Positions 1 to 11,768 of a DNA stretch of 64,000 nucleotides are shown piece by piece. The notes under the pieces were generated by a model. The model had not been told where the DNA came from and ran no database searches. It saw only the letters and a program-made list of their open reading frames with translations. Source of the stretch: Gordionus sp. m RMFG-2023 (Eukaryota; Nematomorpha; Gordioida; Chordodea; Parachordodidae); contig NC_088775.1 of the NCBI RefSeq assembly GCF_954871325.1, positions 12,315,561-12,379,560 of the forward strand, written 5' to 3'. The position numbers were made by a program, and so were the translations under genes. Positions within the stretch are counted from its first letter, which is position 1, and each line of letters starts with the position of its first letter.

Positions 1-330
1 TAGAAATAAATAAAATTTAAGGGGTTTTGTGCATTTGCATTGTTTAAAAAAAATTATTTAGAAAATATTAATAATGTAAAATAAATATACATAAAATAAC
101 AAATAAAATAAAAGTAAAAAGATTGGATAGGATCGGGTTTTTACAGGTATTGGCCTGATCCGATATTTTTGGAAAACACTAAATATCGGTGTCGATCCGA
201 GCCGACATTTAATATTGGCAAAGCCCTATTTTTTTTATAAGATGTAATGTTTGTACCAGAACCAGTCAGGTAATTTTTAAAAAAAAATAGGAACTGGTAC
301 CAACATCAGTATCAGTAAAATAATAAGGAT
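1..330. repeat. decayed GC-patch repeat at the left edge
   Basis: AT-rich sequence with short islands such as GATCGGG, CCTGATCCGATA and GTGTCGATCCGAGCC around 125-225, and a partly palindromic stretch around 255-345 (ACCAGAACCAGT, then ACTGGTACCA). These resemble the worn ends of the GC-rich hAT-like repeats found elsewhere in the window, and a similar patch lies near 33590-33660. No intact terminal repeats or target duplication could be drawn, so the family is uncertain. No coding sequence is seen. Confidence 0.35.
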
Positions 331-538
331 CTGGTCATCCCTTTGAGATTGATTTTCAAAAATTTTAAAAACTTGGAATAGTAATATTAATTCATTATAT
401 TTAAAAAATTAAGATATGTTCATATGTATAAAAAACAGTTAAATTTTTTATAAATATCATACATAATTATTTTATTTTGCATTATGAAAAACATGTTAAA
501 TTATTAAGAATATTTGTTTCAAATATACAAAATAAAAC

Positions 539-1229
539 CTGCATTAGATTGAGGAAGTTCATTAAAAGTTGCTGTTTCCAGAAGAGCTATTAAATTCAAA
601 ACAGATGATTCATGTATAAAAATTTGGTTAGTTGAAATTTCCTTCAACACAAGTATTATAGTTTTCTGTATCAAGTATAAAAGATACATTAAAAAATTTA
701 ATATATTTATAATATATTATTTTTATTATCCTTTCCTTATGATATATATATAGTATTACATAAAGTTAAAGAGTAAAAAGAAGTGCTTAATTTCAGAGAT
801 AATTATTTTATAAAAATCATATAATAGCATAAATTTATATAAGGTTTACTCTTTCAACAGGAAAACTTGATTTATTTTGGAAAATGTAGATGAGATTACT
901 GATACACATTCCATATGATTCAATTATATCTTCAAATAGGTAATTTGCTATTAAGATAAAAAAATAATAATATATGTAATAATATACATATAAAATAACC
1001 ACCTGTATCACTGCTTATCAAAAAATGCAAGGATAATGTCATAATAATTGATTTGGTACTCACGTCACTAATATCAGTGCTTTATAAATTTTATAATATA
1101 ATATATTATTAATAGTAACCTTTTTTTTATGATATTGATTAAATCATCTAAATTCGTTCTGTCTAAATTTCCATTTTTGGTGAAATTTAAAAATATTTTT
1201 GAGTATTGCTGTAGAACAGATTCACCCAT
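539..1229 (-). CDS. 5' part of an unrecognised helical protein gene, four exons
   Basis: Four short exons on the minus strand join in phase: 1120-1229 (ATG at 1229, starts MGESVLQQYSKIF), 1003-1079, 850-947 and 539-665. Introns are 40, 55 and 184 bases, each with GT donor and AG acceptor. The joins are at phases 2, 1 and 0, and the last exon ends phase 1 at a G|GTTTTA donor, so the gene continues to the left. The 137 residues visible are hydrophilic-amphipathic and look like helical repeats (stretches such as NYLFEDIIESYGMCI and KTIILVLKEISTNQ). I do not recognise the family; a HEAT/armadillo-like fold is only an impression. Uninterrupted phase agreement across four exons in such AT-rich DNA makes a chance reading unlikely. 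The first exon starts at the only in-frame ATG with an open frame. Confidence 0.68.
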
Positions 1230-2495
1230 TTTACGAATGAAAAAACATATGTAAAATATAGTAATAGTGTTGTTTTGGGAAACATATGTTTTTTATTGAT
1301 GGCTAAAAAACGATAATATATTTGGTAATAAGTGGGTTAAATAATTCGATTTTATTTTTTATATCTTTCGGCGAGATTATTTTTAGTTTGTAGTTATAAT
1401 TTATGTTTCTTCCTTAACTTTAAAATCAATTTAGTTGATCGTTTGATTTAGATATAAAATGAACATTTTTCTTTTTTAGAGAATATTAATAAATTTTTTG
1501 ATTTATATAAAAATGTTTTTTATAAATAATATTTCAACATAAAATTTAATTCGTTTATTCTATATAATTTAACAATAATGAATATCTGATTTATAACAAA
1601 AATTTATTTCGATAAATCCTTCACGTTTCTACAAGTAGTAATTTGTAAGCTATACCAGTTGTGTACTAGAAGGGGGCTATGGAGGAATATTCCCTTCCCG
1701 CTAATCTTTTTTATTTTCCTCTTTCTAAATTTTGAATAGAGTCTGAGCTTGCCAAAATATTTTATATTTTAAAAGTGTTAAATTTTAATCTCCTCTCTCT
1801 TTATTATTGTTAATATATGACGTTTAAATCAATTTTTACAGTTAGTAGCTTTTTACTTTGTAGATTATTTTTTAATTTTTTTTTTATTATTTTACATTAT
1901 AATCGTTTCTTTTATTATTTTATTAATGCTTTATTAAAATTAATAATGTTAAAAAAGATTGTTTTAATTATTTTATATTACATATTAAATAAATATCATA
2001 TGTAAAGGGTTGTAAAAATAAACATCATATAGTAAAAGTAAGTGTGACGCTCAATATAAAATATAACTTTATTATCTTCTTTATTTTGATTTATTTTGAT
2101 TGTTCGATATTATCATACTTGAATTAAATTGTCTATCAAATAAAACATTTAAATATCCCATTCTATTATCATTTATATAATCGATAATAATTTAAAACTT
2201 TTTCTTTTTTTGACTGTTTGGATTGAGCCAATTTAATAACACTACAATACTAATAAATGCATTTAGACAAAAGCTTATCGTGTTGAGAAATATTGAGTTC
2301 ATTAGATTATTTCATATGATTTTTATTTTAAATTGTTTTTTAAGTTTTCACATCATGATTTTGGCTTATTGATATTTATTTTATACTTATATGCTATTAA
2401 ACTAATTCAATTATTCTAACAAAATGCAATCAAGTGAGTTGACTAGAATAAATAATTTATTTCTATTTTTATAAAATTATATTTTCATCTTATAG
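1230..2495. other. intergenic, AT-rich
   Basis: Spacer between the minus-strand gene starting at 1229 and the plus-strand exons from 2496. A 62-codon open stretch near 1817-2005 is nearly all Phe/Leu/Ile/Tyr and looks like chance reading of T-rich DNA. A GTGAGT donor at about 2433 follows a short open stretch and could end an upstream exon of the gene at 2496, but the acceptor is not clear. Nothing else is seen. Confidence 0.4.
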
Positions 2496-2730
2496 GAACT
2501 TATAAAACTTGAAAGTCTAATAAAGAAGTATAATATTATTGTCCAAAATAAAATTCATAGTGAGATAGTTCTAAGAACAGAGCTGATTAAATCTATAAGA
2601 ATAAATATTATATCTTTTATAAATTTTTAATTTTTAGAATTTATTTATACATTTCTTAGATATTCCATCAAAACCAAAGAATAAAAAAAAAGATGATAAA
2701 CTTGATATTTGTATTAAAATAATTCTTAAA
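2496..2730 (+). CDS. two internal exons of an unrecognised lysine-rich protein
   Basis: Exon 2496-2559 follows a TTATAG acceptor and ends at a strong GTGAGA donor in phase 1. Exon 2660-2730 follows a TTCTTAG acceptor, enters in the matching phase and ends at GTAAAT in phase 0. Translated, they give a coiled-coil-like stretch (ELIKLESLIKKYNIIVQNKI) followed by IPSKPKNKKKDDKLDICI. The neighbouring exons are not found: the right side is filled with transposon sequence from about 2886. The family is not recognised. If the GTAAAT donor is not used, the second exon reads on to a stop at 2824-2826. Confidence 0.48.
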
Positions 2731-2885
2731 GTAAATCAAAATATAACGGTCTATTTTATTTTTACAAATCCTCCAATGACTGGGTTAATCCGTTGTATAT
2801 GTTTATATTCATATACATCCTATTGATAATATGAAAGCATATAAAATGCTAAAGGTTCGTACTAAAGTATATAGTAAATATAATA

Positions 2886-3240
2886 CCTATATTATAATTT
2901 TCCGATGTCGTGACTGCGTCATATCGTGATTTCATGTCATCGCTACGTCATGTCATTGGTACATATTTATTTATATTTTTTTTATTTGTTGATTTAATTT
3001 ATTTTTTATATTTTCTATACAAACAGATAATCCTATAACTTACGTTTTCTATGCAACTGTAGGATGCTATATTAAATTCTTATAATTTATCATTACAATT
3101 TACATTGGATGTCAAAATAATACATTAAATATATCTATTTACAAAATATTACAAATTATTAATTTATATAGAAATTAATTTAGCTACGTCAAAGATTTTT
3201 TCTCTATAACTTAATTTGGAGTTATCTCCAATAATACGAG
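2886..3240 (+). mobile_element. Helitron 5'-end fragment
   Basis: This stretch matches, in opposite orientation, the right end of the Helitron at 24035-28170. Both begin close to (T)CCTATATTATAATTTTCC, then carry a GATGTC/ATGACGT-rich patch, a T-rich run, and a stretch around ATGCAACTGTAGGA. No hairpin or CTAG end follows, so only the 5' part is present. It abuts an inverted fragment of the 2-kb hAT-like element, a different junction from the one at 24-28 kb, so it is a separate insertion or a rearranged copy. Confidence 0.55.
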
Positions 3241-4314
3241 GTAATATTTGTTATTTCTTATAATAATATTAAATTATTATATAACCTTAATTAAATAAAT
3301 ATAATAATTAAATAATTGAAAATTAACAAATTTAATATTTTAATTAGTCGAGTCAAAATCACTAATCAACTATATTATTCATTTTTAAATTTAATTATCA
3401 TGTCTCTTCGAAAATTTCAAGGTTCAAATCCAAATGAGTATAAGAGATTTCTATAAAAAAGTAAGTAGACATATAAATTATTGAAGAGAAAGAAGGATGA
3501 GTATATAATAAATAATTTATTTTATTTAATAGAACTAACTTTTACCGAATAATAACCAATGACATATAATAATACCTAGACTGACGATTCATTCATTAAA
3601 ATGCATTTTTAAGCGTCGTTAAAAGAAAATCAGCTGGACCCGCCATTTTGGTAACCTTTATAATAATTATTTTTATGTTAAAAACTAATATTAAATTGAT
3701 AACTTACTTTCTTATTATCTCGATGATCAGGCAATTCTTTAATAAAGTTTGCATCAGATATAATATAAAATTAGGCTCTCGTTTAAAATTTTAATATTTA
3801 TTACAGTAACCAAGATGGCGTCTCTATCTGATTTGTATTGATGTACACTTTTAATGAATGAATCGTCAGTCTAGGTATTATTATATGTCATTGATAATAA
3901 CAACCTATATATATTTTTTTATAAACTAAAATTAGAATACAATATTAAAAAGGTTAAGTTATAAAAATAAAATTGCAACAAAAATAAAAATATAATTTGA
4001 ATAAACATAATGAATGTACGTTATATAAATTAAAACATATTACTATTCAATAACCAAAATATTTTAATTTATTAATTCCTATAATGTAACAATTATAATC
4101 CTCTATTATATATAATTAGTTATAATATTATGTAAAATGCCACTTTTACAGAATAATATATTACAGTTAATAATTTTAAAATTTTAATAATAAATGCTTT
4201 TGATAATAAATATAAGTAACAATGCATTCAGTTATTTAACGCCATCTATTTATTAAATATATTATAAAATTAAGTTCATCACACAATGGATGTAATAAAT
4301 GTTTGTGTCTATAC
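3241..4314 (-). mobile_element. inverted partial copy of the 2-kb hAT-like element (family A)
   Basis: Read on the minus strand, this stretch follows the 3' half of the element at 4315-6362 (roughly its 5480-5920 part). It includes the motifs around ATGGATGTAATAAAT, ATAGATGGCGTTAAAT, GTCTACTTA and AGGGTTATA. It is interrupted by the small MITE at 3557-3893. It lies head-to-head with the full copy that begins at 4315, making a broken inverted repeat. No terminal CAG(T/G)GGCGTCGC is present at its outer edge. Confidence 0.5.
3557..3893. mobile_element. 337-bp MITE, hAT-like, with 45-bp terminal inverted repeats
   Basis: Both ends carry the same 45-bp inverted repeat (begins CAATGACATATAATAAT) with no mismatch that I can see. 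The exact 8-bp duplication ATAATAAC flanks it at 3549-3556 and 3894-3901. Sub-terminal inverted motifs CGCCATTTTGGTAAC and GTAACCAAGATGGCG lie inside. The 8-bp duplication is the hAT signature. There is no coding capacity. Near-identical ends suggest a fairly recent insertion. Confidence 0.85.
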
Positions 4315-6362
4315 CAGGGGCGTCGCTAGCCTCTACAATCGGGGAAAATCTTATGGGAGGCTTCACCCACATGCCCACCAATTTACGGGCCCTCGGTATG
4401 CTTTTATCCGGGCTTCGACCGGATTTTATATTAATATATTTAAAATTTGCTAACTCTGAATAATTATTCTGAATTTCATATTTTGTCATTTATATATTTT
4501 GCATACAAAATTAACTAGCATATGAATAATTAAAACAATAGAAGACATTTTTAAAAATAATATTTTTTTAATACAAAATCTATTTATTACAGTATAAATA
4601 TTTTCGATTACTGATATAATAAAATATTGCGTCTAAAGAATTACAAATGATAAAAAAAGGTTAATTAATTAATACATATGCCTCAATTGATAATGGTTTT
4701 TAAAACAACAAAAGGCTATATAATTCTTAGCAAGTTACATTGACTAAAGATCATGAAACTAATATAACTCTCTGTTACCATTTTAGACAATGTTTTATAG
4801 AATGGACTAATAAGGAAAATTTATAGGCCTAAACCAAATCAACAATTTTTGAAGAAGAGTGTATAAACGACCAATCCAAATCATAAAACTATATGGTAGT
4901 TAGAGCTCTCTTTTAGATGACATGATGGAAGCTAGATAAGTAATCGAGGAAATTATTGTAATATATTAATTTCTAAAAGATTATCTTCCATTTTTAATTA
5001 AAAAACGACTACACAGTTGTCTATTATTACTTATCTAAAATATGGAATCATATGCTCTCAGCAGCTGTGGTAATAATCTTAAATTACATAGCCACACAAA
5101 TAATAGATGCTGGTTAATTTGCAGTCATAGCCATAACACTCACGATGGCAACCCATATCAGAATTTATTATGTTAGATAAATTGGTAAAACAAAAACACT
5201 AAAAATCTTTAGAAGAATGCAAATATATTGAAGCCTTAAGCCTACAAGGCAAGGATGCCATACAAGAAAATAAAACATTTGTAACTATAAAATAAGAAAC
5301 GCATTGAGATTTTATATATTATTGTCGCACCACCTCTAGTTGGTATATTATATTTTAAAATAATATAGTTTGTAATAATATCAAAAATATATAAAATTTA
5401 ACTCAAAACTGTTTTTCAAAAATGAAAAAAAATAGCTTATCCTAAAAACACATAAAAAAGAGAGGAAAAGATATCTAATTTATTACATCCATTGTGGGAT
5501 GAATAATAAAACGTTTAATTTTAATAATATTTTATTAATAGATGGCGTTAAAAAATTGAATGCAAAATTGTTACTTATATTTTTTATCAAAAGCATTTAG
5601 CAAAATTTATTAAAATTTTAACTCTAATATATTCTATAACTGTCAAATACATATGTAAAAATGGCATTTTGCCTAATATTTTAAAGCCAATTATATATAA
5701 TAGAGGATCATCAACTATATATCTACTTACTCTATATAAAGATATCTCTTTTGAAAATATTCTTAGGAAGAGGCATGGTAGTTAAATTTAAAAATGAATA
5801 ATATAGTTGATTAATGATTTTTAAATCGGCTATTTACAATATTAAATTGGTTAATTTTCAATTAATAAATGATTATATACATTTAATTAGGGTTATAAAA
5901 TAATTTAAATAATAAAAATCAATTAAGCTTCAACTGTTAATGATAAATTAATATTTAGACATTATTAGTGATATTGATATTATATTTCTAACATAGAATT
6001 TGATTGCAAGTTGACATAGTGAATATATAATTTACATTTATTAATCCTAATATAATAAATAAAATTTCACTCAATTTAATAAAAATTCAGATAGTGTTAT
6101 TTATTTTTCTAAAATTAAATATAATTTATATGAATTAATTTATTCTAATAATTAAAATATCACTCATTTAATAAAAATTTAGATAATCTAATTAATTTAT
6201 AAATAATTAAATCAAATCTATATATAATATTTAATAGAATTATAAAAGAAATCGTTCAGAGGGTTATTATGGAGCCATTAAGAAAGATTTTTTCGTCAGG
6301 AGGCTATTCAAAACTTTTGGTCTATAGCACCAGCGCGGCGCCCCGTAATAGTGACGCTACTG
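4315..6362 (+). mobile_element. 2-kb hAT-like non-autonomous element, full copy (family A)
   Basis: The ends are CAGGGGCGTCGCTAGC at 4315 and the complement of CAGTAGCGTCACTATT at 6362, an imperfect inverted repeat. A second copy with the same ends and layout is at 15348-28388, where the 8-bp duplication is exact; here the flanks (GTCTATAC and AAGAATGA) do not match, probably because the left edge was rearranged against the inverted fragment. No transposase is seen, only short chance open frames. The interior (about 5480-5760) shares a core with the 1-kb family B elements at 7118, 10678 and 3241-4314. Confidence 0.7.
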
Positions 6363-7109
6363 AAGAATGAAAAATGTTACCCTTCTTGTTCCGTAAATTA
6401 ATGTTAAAAAATAATAGTAATTTACATTAAAAACAAAATTAAAATGCAATTTTAATAATAATTTACCTCAATAATTTTATGGTTTATTTCTAAACCCTTA
6501 TAAATGAATCGTAGTGCAAAAACTATAATTAAAATATTCAAAAAAAGGCGATATAAAATGAAAATAATCTTGTAGTGAATAAAAACTATAAAAAAAATAA
6601 AATATTTAAATCATATGAAAATAACCTATTGAAAAAAGTGCTCAATATTCTCAATACGATTAGCTTATCCATATGCAATAATAAATAATAACGATATCTT
6701 ATAAATGTTTAAGTAGAAACTTGAAATTTTCAAATAGGTGTGTTTTAGTTGTGTCGTGATCAGCTTTTTAGCGAATCTTATAAATGTCACTGTTGGGTTA
6801 TATAATTCATGATTTTAAATATTATACCTATAAAGTTTTATATTTTAATATACTTTACAATTCAGGTAAATTATTTTTAATCACATTTTCAGATTTGACT
6901 TGTTATTAATATTAATAATAAAATTTTATTAAGCCATTATCTTAACGCAAACTTATATCTCTCAAACCTTTGATTAACCTTAACCCAAATCTTTCTAAAC
7001 TTTAATCTTACTCACTTGTTTGACACTAAATATATTTTATCCAATTAAAAAATCCGTTGAGTTACAGATGAAAGTTGAATAATTTAAATCTCTCAAGCTA
7101 TGTATATCT
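6363..7109. other. intergenic, AT-rich
   Basis: No open frame, RNA gene or terminal repeat is supported here. The sequence is AT-rich with scattered A and T runs. Confidence 0.4.
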
Positions 7110-7117
7110 CGCATAGC

Positions 7118-8060
7118 CATAGGCGTAGCCAGTAGGGGGGCAAGGGGAAACCCCCCCTTCAGATATTTATCACTTATTGTGAATATCATTTTAAGCTAAT
7201 GAAAAATATTCCCTTTAGTCCTCCCCCCACTCCCTAACCCAAAAATATATCCATATATCTTAAACAATAATTTGAAAGAAAGAATGTAAAAGTTGATTTT
7301 TTTTATAAAACTATTGATAAAATTAAATCATAAATTAAAAAAAAATTAAAGCACAATACAAACAGTGGAATATTATATGTCGTAGATTTATAATTTTATC
7401 AATTATCACATGACAGTTAAGTAATTTTTACCAATATAGCGAATTATATATTTTACAGAAAACTATAAAATATTGATAAGGACATCAGAAAATATCTTTG
7501 AAAGACATTGTGGGATGAATAATATGAAGATTAATTTTTAATATCATTTTTTATTTAAAAGCGTTAAATAATTGAATGCAAATTGTTGTTATATTTGCGC
7601 TATCAATAGCATTGATTAGTTAAATTTATTAAAATATTAACTGTAATATATTTTCTAACTGTAATATATTTTCTAACTGTCAAATATGTCTGTAAAAGTG
7701 GAATTTTACCTAGTATTTTGTAACTAATTCTATATAATAGAGGAATATCAACTATATGTCTACTTATTTTTTATAAATAAATTTCTTATACTTGTTTGGA
7801 ATAAATTATTACCATGCTTTTATATTAATGTATATACAAGTAATTTATTATACTTTATATAAACTAATAAAAATATATTTCATATTTGTTCCAATTTTTT
7901 TATTAAAATTACTCATATCTTGTAAAAATATTTTATGACTATATATAAACTAAGGTAACCCGGCCGAAGGCCCGCCCCAATTGGGGTCTGGGGGCGAAGC
8001 CCCTGATAATTTTTTAATTCCCCCCCCCCCCTTTTTAGGAAAATCCTGGCTAAGTCTATG
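7118..8060 (+). mobile_element. 943-bp hAT-like non-autonomous element (family B, copy 1)
   Basis: Terminal inverted repeat CATAGGCGTAGCCAG at the left and the complement of CATAGACTTAGCCAGGA at the right, followed inward by G-run and C-run stretches. The exact 8-bp duplication CGCATAGC flanks it at 7110-7117 and 8061-8068. The central part (about 7500-7790) is shared with family A (TTGTGGGATGAATAAT, GTCTACTTA). No coding sequence is present. Confidence 0.85.
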
Positions 8061-8068
8061 CGCATAGC

Positions 8069-8583
8069 TAAACATTTTAGAAAAAATTCATTGTGTTAAG
8101 AAATATACGGCGGCCATTTTTTTAGGTGCTTTTCTTTTGATTATAATTTTTTTGAGTGTTCATAATTTAAAATAATTTTGCCAAAGGTTTATTTTATATC
8201 AAAACATTAGACATAGTACCAAAGCCAAAAGAAATCTAAATAAAAATGGAAGATATCTGAAGATCATTGACTTAATTACTTCATAAATATATCATTTCAA
8301 TAATTTAATCCCACCATATTATAAACTATAATTAATCTTCTATATTATAAATTTTAAATCTTGTTTATAATCAATTTAATAATAAGTTTTTTCTATCATT
8401 AATTCACATAATTGTGTTTTTAACCTTCTTAGAATAAGACCTAATTTAATTGTAATAATTTATGGACATAATTGCCAATTACTAAGCTTCTAAAGAATCA
8501 ATTTTCTTTGTAGTTTTTCTCAAAAACTATCAAATATAATTATAATTTTTTAGGTTAAATAAAACACACCTATTCATAATACT
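8069..8583. other. intergenic, AT-rich
   Basis: Nothing supported: no sustained open frame, no inverted repeat and no RNA gene. Confidence 0.4.
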
Positions 8584-9100
8584 ATTTTTACCAGGGTTTT
8601 TAATCAAACCCAGAAAAGAGAAAGTATTATAAATCTGTGTAATTGAAACATTAAATAATAAATATATAAAAAAATATATTCTAAAATACGTTTCCAAAAC
8701 AATAATTCAACTTTTATTTTATCTAATATTAACACATGATCTAAAACAAAGAATACAAATATATATCACTTATTCGAAATCAATTGAAAAACGTCTATAT
8801 CTGTCAATTACATATCAAAAGATATAACAGAAATCATGAGTTGTTGAATAAAAATCTGAACCCGAAGCCTGTTTATAAAATTTTCAAAACCCCAAACCGA
8901 GGATTTTTTTTGAACCCGAATTTAGTAAATATTGTTTAAAATCATATATTAATATATTTGTAAAATTGTAAATACAAATATTAATCATTTAATTAAATTT
9001 TTTAATATTTTCAATTTATTTAAATATATATATATGGTATAAATCCTTAAATATTAAAGATAATATTTAATAATGACAAAATGATTTGTACTAAAAAAAA

Positions 9101-10008
9101 CAGAGACCTACAGGCCCGGCCCTAAGCCCGGCCCGGTCCGGGTATCCAAGCTCGGCCTGAAAATTTTTTTTTAATTACCCGGGCTGGGCCGGGCCGGGCC
9201 GGGCCGTAAAATTTAAAAAATTTTTTTTACAACATAAATATATTTGTCAATTAGATTGGTTATAATGATTGTTGGGTGACTCATAGTATCTATTACATAA
9301 TATAATTATAGTTTTCCTGCCATATAATAAATACGCAATGAATAATTGGTAATAAATACATTATTATATAATATATGTTATATTTTTTATTAATTAAAAT
9401 ATCAGTTATTTTTTAAATATAGTATATTCTCAAAATATTATATAGTATCATTTTGTGATATACTAAATATCTGTTTAGAATAAATAAAAAATATGTAATA
9501 TGTAATGTTGCTAATCGGCTAGTTTTGAGCCGATTTTTAAAAACGGCTAACTCAGTATTTTATCTAGAAAAATATTACGAAAGCCTAAAAATTTTGTTCA
9601 TGAAGGAGCAAAAGACATATAGTTTCGAAATTTCGAGGCTTAGGCTTAGTCAATATTTTTCTGGCTAAAATATTGAGTTAGCCGTTTTTAAAGGCTCAAA
9701 ACGAGCCGTTTAACAACATTACTTAATATGCTTGCTTATTAAATCATAATACTCAACAAAAAATTTAATAAAATACCGAATAGGTAAATTTTTTGTATAT
9801 ACCAGGTAGAATATAATTTTAATTCCGAGCCAGGCCTAAAAAAAATTTTTTTAAAAAAATCCGGGCCTGGCTGGGCCGGGCCCAAATTTTATTTTATAAA
9901 TATCCGGGGTGCCTAAAATTTTTAAACACGGGCCAGGCTGGGCTGTAAAAAAATTTTGAAAAAAAAATCCAGGCCGGGCCTTGCAAATGGTATCTCTGTA
10001 GGTCTCTG
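9101..10008 (+). mobile_element. GC-ended hAT-like element (family D, copy 1), nested and itself interrupted
   Basis: The ends are CAGAGACCTACAGGCCCGGC at 9101 and, inverted, CAGAGACCTACAGAGATACC at 10008. Just inside both ends are GC-rich tracts of GGGCCGGGCC type, striking in AT-rich DNA. A family C palindrome (9503-9722) is inserted in its middle. No clear 8-bp duplication is seen for this copy, but another copy (48526-48701) has an exact one. No coding sequence. Confidence 0.72.
9503..9722. mobile_element. palindromic MITE (family C, copy 1), innermost of three nested elements
   Basis: About 220 bp with long, nearly whole-length inverted arms: GGCTAACTCA...TAATGTTG at one end and the complementary TTGAGTTAGCC...CAACATTAC at the other. 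Flanks GTAATATG and TTAATATG match at 7 of 8 bases. Related copies are at 14998, 32563, 37203, 43261 and 50161. There is no coding capacity. Confidence 0.72.
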
Positions 10009-10396
10009 ATATATATATTTATTAGCTTTGATAAATCTTTTTCCTATTTTAAATTCATTCTTTCACTGCATAGATCGAGGATGAAGTTGGAAGATATTAT
10101 GCTAATACGTCTAAATAAAATTTTTAAAATTGATACAAAACCATGCTATGTATTTTTTTGGAATATATTTTGCCTTAAATATAAAAAAACTATTTTTTAT
10201 ACTAAATTTATATCTAGTTATTTTAATTATGATTTAAATATAGAATTTTTTTTATCAATTCCAAAATCTAAACCCGAGCTGAACCCGGAACTAAACCTGG
10301 GTTCTAAAATCTTACACTAAACCAAACCACTTATTTTTTTTTGCCTTGAACTGAATCTGGCTAAAGTTTTGCGAGGTTTGCATTCCTGATTTTTAC

Positions 10397-10669
10397 TACG
10401 TCAAATATTAGAATATATATAGGCCAAAAAGTGTATTTTTAGCATGTAAAAATAATTTTAAAAGCGATTTCTTTGAAACACTCCCTTAACCCTCTTAGTT
10501 CCTTTAACACATGTGGTAATACCCCCCACCCCTTCTTATGTTATATATAATAAATCTTGCCAATGTAGATATTTTATATTTTGTCTACATTTATAAACAT
10601 ATATGTTTTTTCTTCATTTATTGTAATTATGCATTATCCTAATATTATATTATAATAATATGATGAATG
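10397..10669. other. intergenic spacer between two hAT-like elements
   Basis: AT-rich sequence with a C-run near 10520. No gene or terminal repeat is supported. Confidence 0.35.
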
Positions 10670-10677
10670 AATTAAAT

Positions 10678-11768
10678 CATAGGCTAGCCAGGATTTTCAT
10701 AAGGGGGGGGGGGGGAGAATTAAAATAAGCCTGGAACAAATATGAAATATATTTTTATTAGTTTATATAAAATAAAAATATAATAAATTACTTGTATTGT
10801 ATATACCTTAATATAAAAGCATGGTAATAATATATTCCAAACATATATAAGAAATTTATTTATAAAAAGTAAGTAGACATATAGTTGATTTTACTCTATT
10901 ATATAGAATTAGTTATAAAATACTAGGTAAAATTCCACTTTTACAGACATATTTGACAGTTAGAGAATATATTACAGATAATAATTTAACAAATTTTATT
11001 AATCAATGCTCTTGATATTAAATATAGCAACAATATGCATTCAATTATTTAACGCCATCTATTTATTTTAAGTAAAAATGATATTTAAATTTAATTTTCA
11101 TATTATTCATCCCACAATGTTTTTAAAAGATATTTTCTGATGTCCTTATCAATATTTTATAGTTTTCTGTAAAATATATATAATTTGCTATATTGGTAAA
11201 AATTACTTGATTGTCATTTGATAATTAGATAAACTGTAAATCTACGACATATAATATTCCACTGTTTGTATTGTGCTTTAATATTTTTTTAATTTATGAT
11301 TTAATTTTATCAATAGTTTTATAATTATATTTTACTTTTATTAAGATAAATAAATTAAAATTACTCACTTTATAAAAAATTATATTTGATATATTATTAT
11401 ATTATTTAGTAATTTTATGGATCTTATATTAATAATTATAATACATTTCACTTCTGTCTTAAGACTTATCTTTGGCTTATATTCCATTTATTAAAAAACA
11501 TTTTTGGTTCATTTTATATATTTAAAAATATATTTTCCCAAAAATCTATAAATTATGATGAATAGTTATATAAAAAAATATCAACTTTTACATTCTTTCT
11601 TTTAAATTATTATTTAAGATATATGCATACATATTGAGGTCAGAGAGTGGGGAGAGGACTAAGGGGGATATTTTTTATTAGCTAAAAATAAAATGATATT
11701 TACAAAAAGTGATAAATTTCTGAAGAGGGGGGATTTCCTCTTGCCCCCCACCCTTGGCTACGCCTATT
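10678..11768 (-). mobile_element. 1.1-kb hAT-like non-autonomous element (family B, copy 2, inverted)
   Basis: Opposite orientation to the copy at 7118-8060 and alike over most of its length. The ends are CATAGGCTAGCCAGGATT with a long G run, and the complement of AATAGGCGTAGCCAAGGG. The exact 8-bp duplication AATTAAAT flanks it at 10670-10677 and 11769-11776. With the copy at 7118 it forms a spaced inverted pair that could recombine. No coding sequence is present. Confidence 0.84.

Larger units (their letters stand above)
8592..10388 (+). mobile_element. hAT-like element with ACCCGG-rich interior (family E, copy 1), carrying a nested element
   Basis: The left end is CAGGGTTTTTAATCAAACCC and the right end is the complement of CAGGAATGCAAACCTCGC. 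The exact 8-bp duplication ATTTTTAC flanks it at 8584-8591 and 10389-10396. Patches of AACCCG and GGGTTC near both ends match the copy at 47453-48240. The family D element at 9101-10008 is inserted inside it, so its own length is about 890 bp. The 79-codon frame at 10081-10320 is inside this element and is not a host gene. Confidence 0.8.

Noticed and set aside
3421-3431. GGTTCAAATCC matches a tRNA/SINE B-box
   Set aside because: No A-box at a suitable distance upstream, no cloverleaf and no terminator; it is inside a family A fragment.
4262-4489. 75-codon minus-strand frame across the family A left end
   Set aside because: It crosses the junction of two transposon fragments and reads the terminal GC tract; not a gene.
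9101-10008. GC-rich tracts as a possible CpG island or promoter
   Set aside because: They are repeated as terminal modules of a mobile family with inverted ends, and no gene starts beside them.
10081-10320. 79-codon frame
   Set aside because: Lies within the family E element bounded by exact ATTTTTAC duplications; its end translates the ACCCGAGC element tract.
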